Assembly (NCBI GenBank): GCA_900142905.1
Contig: FSRV01000001.1
Span: 2,108,001 to 2,172,000, forward strand
Source of the DNA: Burkholderia sp. GAS332
Lineage (GTDB): Bacteria; Pseudomonadota; Gammaproteobacteria; Burkholderiales; Burkholderiaceae
Length of the DNA: 64,000 bases
Direction: 5' to 3'
Below are positions 58,081 to 64,000 of this stretch, one piece after another. Each line of letters starts with the position of its first letter. The stretch's first letter is position 1. A program made the position numbers and the translations under genes. The notes under the pieces were generated by a model that saw only the letters and a program-made list of their open reading frames with translations, was not told where the DNA came from and did no database searches.

Positions 58081-59661
58081 ATGACACACTTCGCCTGCAT
58101 CCTGCGCCGCGTGCTGCGCTTACCGCGCTTACTGAGCCTGTGGCGCCTGACGCGCATGCCGGCCGTACGACTGGTCACGCGACCCGCCACACGACGGCTC
58201 GATCACTGGCTCGCGTCGCTTGCGCTGCCGTTGCTCGCCTCCTGCGCGATCATCCACCACGACAATCCGCCCGCCGCGATGATCGCGCCGCAGCAGATCC
58301 GCCTCGCCGACGACATCCATCTCGCGAACGAAGGCTGGCCGTCGGCGCGTTGGTGGGAGCAGTATCACGATCCGCAGCTCAATACGCTGGTCGACCTGGC
58401 GCTCGCCCATGCGCCGACGCTCGCCATCGCGCACGAGCGCGTCGGGCAGGCACACGCGCAGGTCGAACTGATCCAGGCGGGGTCCGGTCTGCAGATGTCC
58501 GCGCTGGCGGAAGCCGATCGCGAGCGGGTCTCGGGTCACGGTTTCCTCAGCGCGTATGCGTCGCACGACCCGGCGATCGGCGCGTACGGGCCGTGGTATT
58601 GGACCGGGCTGGTGGGCGTCGACGCGCACTACGACATCGACATCTGGGGCAAGCAGCGCGACCTTGTGCGCGCGGCGATCGGCGAGCAGAACGCGCGGCG
58701 CGCGGAGGCGGCGCAGGCCGAGCTCGAGCTGTCGGCAGGCGTCGCACAGCTCTACTACAGCATCCAGATCACCTATGCGAGCCTCGAGCTGTTGCGGCAG
58801 CTTCGCGAAGTGCGCGCGTTCGAGCTCGACACGCGATCGGCGCGGCACGAACGCGGCCTCGAAGCGCTGACACAAACCGCCGAGGCACGCGCGCAGTTGC
58901 TGGCGATCGACCAGCAGCTCGCGTCGAGCGAGGAACAGATCGTCCACGCGCGCGAGGCGCTGCGCGCGCTGGCGGGCGTCGGTCCCGACGATCTGCCGGC
59001 GATCGCGCCGGTGCCGTTGCCGGCGCCGGCGGTTTCGCTGCCGTCGACACTGTCGTATGAGCTGCTCGCGCGGCGCCCGGATTTGCAGGCGATGCGCTGG
59101 CTGGTGCAGGCGTCGTTCGACAAGATCGATGCGGCGAAAGCGGCCTTCTACCCGAGCTTCGATATCACCGCGTTCTTCGGTTTCAACGCGCTGCGCATGC
59201 GCGACCTGTTCATGCATTCGAGCCAGCAGATCAACCTCATTCCCGGCCTCACGCTGCCGATCTTCGACGGCGGCCGCCTGAACGCGAACCTGCACGGCGC
59301 GCGCACGGCCAGCAACACGCTGATCGAGCAGTACGACCAGGCGGTGCTCGACGCGGTGCGCGACGTCGCGCAGAGCGGCAGCGAGATCGATGACCTCGAT
59401 CATCGAGTGCATTTGCAGCATGACCGGATTGACGCATTGAGTTTCGCACGCGACAGTGCCGAGGCGAGTTACCAGACCGGCCTCGCCGACAGGACCACGG
59501 CGATAGAGGCGAAGGCGCCGGTCATCGTTGGGCGCATCGAGCTCGTGCAACTGACCGGCGACGAGATCGAGGCGGGCATCGTGCTGACCCGCGCGCTCGG
59601 TGGCGGCTATCGCAGCGACGAGCTGCCGGGGGAGAGTGATCGCCATGCCTCGCGACCCTAA
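58081..59661 (+). CDS. mdtP: Outer-membrane efflux lipoprotein (MdtP-like)
   Basis: 526 residues of the NodT/OprM family. A signal region with LPLLASCAIIHHDNPP gives the lipidated Cys. Repeats follow: ARWWEQYHDPQLNTLVDLALAHAPTLAIAHERV and LARRPDLQAMRWLVQASFDKIDAAKAAFYPS. It completes the pump with MdtN and MdtO, 6 bases after mdtO. The stop is followed by a 9-bp tandem repeat. Confidence 0.9.
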   Translation: MTHFACILRRVLRLPRLLSLWRLTRMPAVRLVTRPATRRLDHWLASLALPLLASCAIIHHDNPPAAMIAPQQIRLADDIHLANEGWPSARWWEQYHDPQLNTLVDLALAHAPTLAIAHERVGQAHAQVELIQAGSGLQMSALAEADRERVSGHGFLSAYASHDPAIGAYGPWYWTGLVGVDAHYDIDIWGKQRDLVRAAIGEQNARRAEAAQAELELSAGVAQLYYSIQITYASLELLRQLREVRAFELDTRSARHERGLEALTQTAEARAQLLAIDQQLASSEEQIVHAREALRALAGVGPDDLPAIAPVPLPAPAVSLPSTLSYELLARRPDLQAMRWLVQASFDKIDAAKAAFYPSFDITAFFGFNALRMRDLFMHSSQQINLIPGLTLPIFDGGRLNANLHGARTASNTLIEQYDQAVLDAVRDVAQSGSEIDDLDHRVHLQHDRIDALSFARDSAEASYQTGLADRTTAIEAKAPVIVGRIELVQLTGDEIEAGIVLTRALGGGYRSDELPGESDRHASRP

Positions 59662-59687
59662 CGTAACCGATGTAACTGACGTAACCG
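59661..59687. repeat. 9-bp tandem repeat after mdtP
   Basis: Three units, ACGTAACCG, ATGTAACTG and ACGTAACCG, in a row, with a partial fourth. It lies between mdtP and the Ros/MucR gene and could hold direct-repeat binding sites or be a minisatellite. Confidence 0.6.
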
Positions 59688-59714
59688 ATGACCCGCCTGT
59701 CATGGAGTTGAGTC

Positions 59715-60215
59715 ATGAAGAATCATGATGCTTCGGGAATCCGCACGCCACGTTCTGGCAATGCGGCTGTTCCACTCGGAGCCGGTGATCCGCCGCGGCG
59801 GGTCGTGACGGAGGACGTCGATCTGATCGAGCTCACCGCCGAAATCGTGGCGAGCTTCGTGTCGTGCAATCCGTTGCCGGCGGCCGATCTGTCGGCGTTC
59901 ATCTCGAGCACCTACGCCGCGCTGGCCGCATTGCGCCCGACCTCGGCACCGGCTACGCAGCAGCGGGCTGCGGTGCCGATCGAGGAATCGGTGCACGACG
60001 ATTACCTCGTCTGTCTCGAAGACGGACGCCGGCTGAAGTCGCTCACGCGCTACCTGCAACGCCACTTCGCGATGACCCCCGACGAATACCGCGCGAAGTG
60101 GGGCCTGCCCGCTGACTACCCGATGGTTGCGCGGGCTAATTCCGCGCTGCGCTCGTCGATCGCGAAGCGCCATCCCGCGGGCGCCATCAAGCCGCGCCGC
60201 GGCAACCTGAGATGA
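59715..60215 (+). CDS. Ros/MucR-family transcriptional regulator
   Basis: 166 residues. The Ros core is at about 95-145 (DYLVCLEDGRRLKSLTRYLQRHFAMTPDEYRAKWGLP). The classic C2H2 zinc finger keeps only one Cys, as in several Burkholderia members, so zinc binding may be lost or altered. An N-terminal helix (LIELTAEIVASFVSCNPLP) serves oligomerisation. MucR proteins silence AT-rich or virulence and exopolysaccharide genes. It is 53 bases downstream of mdtP on the same strand. Confidence 0.85.
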   Translation: MKNHDASGIRTPRSGNAAVPLGAGDPPRRVVTEDVDLIELTAEIVASFVSCNPLPAADLSAFISSTYAALAALRPTSAPATQQRAAVPIEESVHDDYLVCLEDGRRLKSLTRYLQRHFAMTPDEYRAKWGLPADYPMVARANSALRSSIAKRHPAGAIKPRRGNLR

Positions 60216-60248
60216 ACGCACGAATGCGGGACGCCGCACCCGTCGCGC

Positions 60249-60264
60249 TCCCCCGAAAGGGGGA
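60249..60264. repeat. GC-rich hairpin with GAAA tetraloop
   Basis: Stem TCCCCC / GGGGGA closed by GAAA, 34 bases after the MucR-family stop. It may be a weak terminator (no T-tract) or part of the leader before the AraC gene. Confidence 0.45.
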
Positions 60265-60370
60265 TGCCGCGCCGCGACCAGACTGCGCAGGATGGGGGCT
60301 GTCGACATCCGCCCCGGGAAGCCGCCTGGCTTGCGTCGTGGGCACGTCGCCGGCATCGACAACAACCATC

Positions 60371-60429
60371 TTGCATGGGACCGGCGTAATCACTTTACAT
60401 GGGACCGGAGTAGGCGCTGAACTCCGGTC
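60371..60429 (+). promoter_or_regulatory. Repeat cassette B: two 24-base-spaced direct repeats plus 9-bp inverted repeat, upstream of the AraC gene
   Basis: TTGCATGGGACCGGCGTA (60371-60388) and TTACATGGGACCGGAGTA (60395-60412) lie with 24-base spacing. The second overlaps a perfect 9-bp dyad, GACCGGAGT (60403-60411) and ACTCCGGTC (60421-60429). The AraC ATG follows at 60446. This is the same layout as cassette A before the cupin gene, with matched changes in both dyad arms. Confidence 0.68.
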
Positions 60430-60445
60430 GACAGAGAAGACGCAC

Positions 60446-61417
60446 ATGATCAAGCAGAGATCGAATGCGGTCTCGTGGTCGGCGACAGATTTCGCCGCCG
60501 ACAGCGGGGGCGCGGCCGACCAGCCGGTCGTGCAGGTCGAGGAACGCTGGCGTTGCCCGCCGCCGTGCGCGGCCGGCAGCGTCGCCGGCGACCGGATCGC
60601 CATCGCGCGCTGGGCCCGGGAGCCCGGCGAAGGGCTGGAGGTGTCGAGCCGCCGCGACGACCGCTTCTGCATTGTCGGCATCAGTCTGAGGCCGGCCACG
60701 GTGCGCTTCCAGCACGGCGGCAACGTGATCTGGGACGGCCCCCTGATGCCGGGCTCAATCCAGATCACGGCGCCCGGCGAAAGCGTCAGTGCGTCGTATT
60801 CGACGTCGTGCCGCGTCATGCATCTGTTCATCGAACCGGATCTGCTGTCGAGGCGCTACGAGGAGGCCGACGGTGCGCTGCGGGAGCCGCTCGGGGCGAT
60901 CGCAAACCCGCGCATTTTCCGCGACGTCGCGCTCGAGCGGTTCGCGACCGCGCTCGAGGAGGTCAATCCGGTCGCCGACACGTCCGGCCGGCTCTTCGCG
61001 GACAGCATTTGCGACGCGATCGTCGCGCGCCTGCTCACGCGGGCGGCCGACCGTACGCCGCGGGCCGCGCGGCGTGCGGCGCCGCTGCCGGCGTGGCGTC
61101 TGCGGCGTGCGCTCGATTTCATCGAAGCGAATCTCGCGCAGCCGATCGGACTGGCCGATGTTGCCGCCAGCACCGGCCTCACCCGCATGCATTTCGCCGC
61201 GCAATTCCGCTCGACCACCGGCTATTCGCCGCACGCGTACCTGCTGCGGCGCAGGATCGAGCACGCCCAGATGCTGCTGCGCTCGTCGACATTCAGCGTG
61301 CTCGACGTCGCGCTCAGTTGTGGCTTCGGATCGCATGCGCACTTCACGACCGTCTTCGGACGGATGGTCGGCGAGTCGCCCAACAGCTGGCGGACCCGCA
61401 TGCTGCAAGCTAAGTGA
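60446..61417 (+). CDS. AraC-family regulator, AraC/CadC-type with N-terminal sensing domain
   Basis: 323 residues from ATG 60446; an in-frame extension to 60212 crosses the repeat cassette and is unlikely. The N-terminal effector domain (about 25-190; FCIVGISLRPATVRF, GNVIWDGPLMPGSIQI, SCRVMHLFIEPDLLSR) and C-terminal double HTH (about 220-318; LDFIEANLAQPIGLADVAASTGLTRMHFAAQFR and VLDVALSCGFGSHAHFTTVFGRMVG) are intact. It is paralogous to the decayed gene at 45.9 kb. The cassette just upstream suggests autoregulation and a shared regulon with the cupin gene. Confidence 0.9.
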   Translation: MIKQRSNAVSWSATDFAADSGGAADQPVVQVEERWRCPPPCAAGSVAGDRIAIARWAREPGEGLEVSSRRDDRFCIVGISLRPATVRFQHGGNVIWDGPLMPGSIQITAPGESVSASYSTSCRVMHLFIEPDLLSRRYEEADGALREPLGAIANPRIFRDVALERFATALEEVNPVADTSGRLFADSICDAIVARLLTRAADRTPRAARRAAPLPAWRLRRALDFIEANLAQPIGLADVAASTGLTRMHFAAQFRSTTGYSPHAYLLRRRIEHAQMLLRSSTFSVLDVALSCGFGSHAHFTTVFGRMVGESPNSWRTRMLQAK

Positions 61418-61525
61418 ATCGTCCCATCGATGGAATCAGCGCGACTGGCAGTGACGAACGCCGGGTCTGCGGTTCACAACGGTGGTTGATTGTTTCATCC
61501 ATGGAGCACCTTCAGGAGAGCACGC

Positions 61526-63238
61526 ATGAGCAAGAAAGTTGCGGAAGTCATTGTGGATACGCTCGCCGCGGCGGGCGTCAAGCATTGCTACGGGATCGTG
61601 GGCGACACGCTGAATCTCATCGCTCATCACATCAACGAGAGCGAGATCGAGTGGGTCCACGTGCGCCATGAGGAGGCGGGGGCGTTCGCCGCCGAAGGCG
61701 AAGCCATGCTGACCGGCAACCTCACAGCGGTGGCGGGAAGCTGCGGCCCTGGCAGCCTTCACTTCATCAACGGCCTGGTGGATGCCAATCGCAATCGGGC
61801 GCCGGTTATCCTGATCGCCACCCAGGTCGCGAGCGAGGAACTCGGCTTCAACTTTCCGCAGGAAGTCGACTTCAAGGCCATCTACGGTTCGTGCACCGTG
61901 TTCTGCGACATGATCATTACGCCGGAGCAGGCGCGCCGCAAAACCGTGATTGCCTGTCAGACCGCCATCGCAAAGGGGGGCGTCGCTGTGTTGATCGTTC
62001 CGGTCGACATCGCCCATGCCAATACGAGCGATGAGGTCCCGTATTCGGTTCACACCAATGTGCCCATGGTCCGGCCGAGTGACGCGGACCTCGACCGTGT
62101 CGCCGAAATCCTCAATGCGGGCGGCGACAAGATCGCGATCTATGGCGGGTCGGGATGCCGTGGCGCCCACGCCGAAATTCTGGCGGTTGCCGAGCGGCTC
62201 AAGGCGCCCATTGCCCACACGTCCCGCGCAAAAGACGTGCTGGAACATGACAACCCGTACAACGTCGGCATGACCGGTATTATCGGCGGCGAAGCGGGCT
62301 ATCTGGCGGTATCCGAATGCGAGACCTTGCTGCTGCTAGGCGCCGACTTCGCGTGGCGGCAGTTCTATCCGGAGAAGGCCAAAATCGTCCAGATCGACAT
62401 CGCACCGGATCACCTCGGTCGCCGGCATCCGGTTACGCTAGGGCTGGTTGGCGATATCAAGTCCACGATGGAGGCGTTGTTGCCGCGCCTTAAACCGCGT
62501 ACGTCGACCGAGTTCCGCGACAAGCTTGTCGAACGGCATGCCAGCGCGCTGGAAGCCCACCTGGCCAAGGCCGTCCCGTCGAACCGCGGAACCATTCCAC
62601 CGATCTATCTGACCGAGCTGATCAACCGGTATGCAGCGAGCGATGCGCTTTTCTGCGCCGACGATGGGACGCCCACGGTTTGGCTTTATCGGCATATCCA
62701 GACGAACGGAAAACGCCGGGTGTTTTCGAGCCTGCTTCACGGCACGATGGCGGCGGCTCTGCCCATGTCGTTGGGGCTGCAGAAGTGCCAGCCTGGACGC
62801 CAGGTGATTTCCATGTCCGGCGACGGCGGTCTCGCCATGCTGTTCGGTGAGCTCATGACGGTCGTGCAGGAGAAGCTGCCCGTCAAGGTGGTGGTGTTCG
62901 ACAACGGCAAGCTGGGCTTTATCGACATCGAGCAGAAGTCCGAAGGCATGCTCCCGCTCTACACAGGCCTGCAAAACCCGGACTTCGGCAAGGTTGCCGA
63001 GGCGATCGGACTATGGGGGCGCACGGTGGCGAAAGCCGAGGAGCTCGAATAGGCCGTCGTGACCTGGTTGAACCAACCCGGCCCCGCGCTGCTGAACGTC
63101 AAGGTCGACACGATGACGCTCGTGATGCCGCCGAAGATCGAGTGGGGCTCTGCGTACGGAATGGTCCTGTACTCGGCGAAAGCCATGCTGCAGGGCCAGT
63201 CCGCCGACGTGTTCGCGATGATCCGTGAAAATTTATAG
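61526..63238 (+). pseudogene. Second poxB-like ThDP enzyme interrupted by one in-frame amber codon
   Basis: ATG 61526 follows AGGAG. The frame encodes a PoxB-type enzyme (start MSKKVAEVIVDTLAAAGVKHCYG, RHEEAGAFAAEGEA, GSCGPGSLHFINGLVDANR, ThDP motif GDGGLAMLFGELM) for 508 codons up to TAG at 63050-63052. The same frame continues for 61 more family-like residues (AVVTWLNQPGPALLNVKVDT to AMIRENL) to TAG 63236-63238. One change of CAG or GAG to TAG explains the loss. The missing part includes the membrane-binding tail. The truncated product might fold but would lack the C-terminal regulatory segment. It is not a recent copy of the poxB at 49.4 kb. Confidence 0.87.
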
Positions 63239-63351
63239 GACCTAGGCGGTAAGCGGGGCGGGCAGACGACCCGATCACGCTCTCGACGATCGCGCAGCAG
63301 CGCAGGATAAACGCGCGCGACGTGTCTTCATTGCCCTGTTTGGCTGTCTTG

Positions 63352-63377
63352 CCCCGGCGGGAGTAGACTCGCCGGGG
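63352..63377. terminator. Hairpin between the poxB-like gene and the LysR gene
   Basis: CCCCGGC (63352-63358) pairs with GCCGGGG (63371-63377), and inner GAGT/ACTC can extend it, with a 2-base bulge. TTG-type sequence follows instead of a T-run, so it is either a terminator or an operator for the LysR gene. Confidence 0.4.
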
Positions 63378-63478
63378 TTGCTCCGTGATACCACGCCGAT
63401 CGTCGCTTTGCGCCGATACTTGCGCGTGAACAAAAGGAGTAGAGGAAACCAGTTTGAGTGGCGTCGGGGAATTCGAGC

Positions 63479-64000
63479 ATGCGTCTGTCCAAGGTTGATC
63501 TGAATCTCTTCGTGGTCTTCGAAGCCGTCTACAGAACGCGAAACCTGACGCGCGCAGCGGAGATGCTGTTCATCACCCAGCCTGCTGTCAGCAATGCGTT
63601 GGCGCGGATGCGCAAGGCATTCGACGATCAGCTCTTTGTCAGTACCTCGGCCGGCATGATGCCGACGCCCGCTTCGGAAAACATCATCGGCCAGGTTCGT
63701 GAGGCGCTGCAGTTGCTCGACTCGAGCACGCACGTCGGCGGGCGCTTCGATCCCGCCTCGTCTGAGCGTACCTTCCGGCTCAGCATGACCGACCTCACGG
63801 AGGCACTCCTTTTGCCCGCACTGGAGGAGGTGCTGCAGCAACTGGCGCCCGGCATCCGCATCGAAAGCTACTTCACGACGCGCAGAGAGGTTCCGGAAGC
63901 GCTAGCCAGCGGGGCGGTCAATCTCGCGATCGACGCGCCGCTGATTGACGACCCCTACCTCGAGCAGGAGCCGGTGGGCCGTGACCGTTATGCATGCATG
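63479..64000 (+). CDS. LysR-family regulator (NodD-like group), cut by the right edge
   Basis: 174 residues of an incomplete gene from ATG 63479. The HTH includes KVDLNLFVVFEAVYRTRNLTRAAEMLFITQPAVSNALARMRKAF. The DLNLFVV start and PAVSNALARLR-type recognition helix are typical of the NodD/LinR/PcpR group. The effector domain starts near residue 90 (SERTFRLSMTDLTEALLLPALEEVL). The reading frame is open at the last base of the window. Confidence 0.9.
   Translation, partial: MRLSKVDLNLFVVFEAVYRTRNLTRAAEMLFITQPAVSNALARMRKAFDDQLFVSTSAGMMPTPASENIIGQVREALQLLDSSTHVGGRFDPASSERTFRLSMTDLTEALLLPALEEVLQQLAPGIRIESYFTTRREVPEALASGAVNLAIDAPLIDDPYLEQEPVGRDRYACM

Noticed and set aside
58029..59060. Long plus-strand frame overlapping mdtP
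   Set aside because: Arg/Ala-rich translation without motifs; the mdtP frame has clear outer-membrane factor signatures.

Overview
This is a high-GC bacterial window with almost no housekeeping content. It has no rRNA or tRNA genes, ribosomal proteins or replication genes. The gene set is LysR, AraC, MarR and TetR regulators, three drug or aromatic-acid efflux systems, CoA-linked and molybdenum-hydroxylase catabolism, a giant kinase/ATPase/GAF/PAS histidine kinase and a DUF3331 protein. That mix points to the Burkholderiaceae, most likely Paraburkholderia or a close relative, and probably to a secondary chromosome or megaplasmid. The taxonomic call is inference from gene content.

Layout. 0-9.7 kb: an esterase, a D-serine dehydratase, and a divergent module of a TonB-dependent receptor facing an M81 (MlrC-like) and an M14-like (DUF2817) peptidase, followed by a frameshifted small gene and a cold-shock/zinc-ribbon/CFI-box protein. 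10-18 kb: a degenerate orphan OmpR-type regulator, a LysR gene, then a MarR-controlled tripartite efflux operon (outer-membrane lipoprotein, EmrA-like, EmrB-like) with two matching MarR operators. 18-29 kb: a cox-type molybdenum hydroxylase operon (coxG, S, L, M) between two TetR genes, then enoyl-CoA hydratase, CaiB-type CoA-transferase, fumarylacetoacetase and an MFS carrier. 29-36 kb: a minus-strand catabolic set (LysR, enoyl-CoA hydratase, hydrolase, MaoC, tautomerase), an AraC gene, and a small minus-strand group of cupin, SnoaL-like protein and glyoxalase. 36.7-46 kb: katG and the 2,074-residue sensor kinase. 46-54 kb: a decayed AraC gene, an acetoacetate-decarboxylase-like protein, a tautomerase, a 2-TM potassium channel, poxB, DUF3331, a decayed histidine kinase and two response regulators. 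54.4-64 kb: a ytcA-mdtN-mdtO-mdtP efflux operon, a Ros/MucR protein, an AraC regulator, a second poxB-like gene broken by one amber codon, and a truncated LysR gene at the right edge.

Themes. Many genes deal with import, hydroxylation, CoA-activated breakdown and export of aromatic or toxic organic compounds, each under a nearby one-component regulator. The 45-63 kb stretch is eroding: three of the four pseudogenes lie there. The most unusual non-coding signal is a repeated leader/operator cassette with covarying inverted repeats. It lies just upstream of both the cupin gene (36.1 kb) and the AraC gene (60.4 kb), linking two loci 24 kb apart. A second duplicated intergenic element, with a conserved hairpin, precedes the giant kinase and the ytcA-mdt operon.
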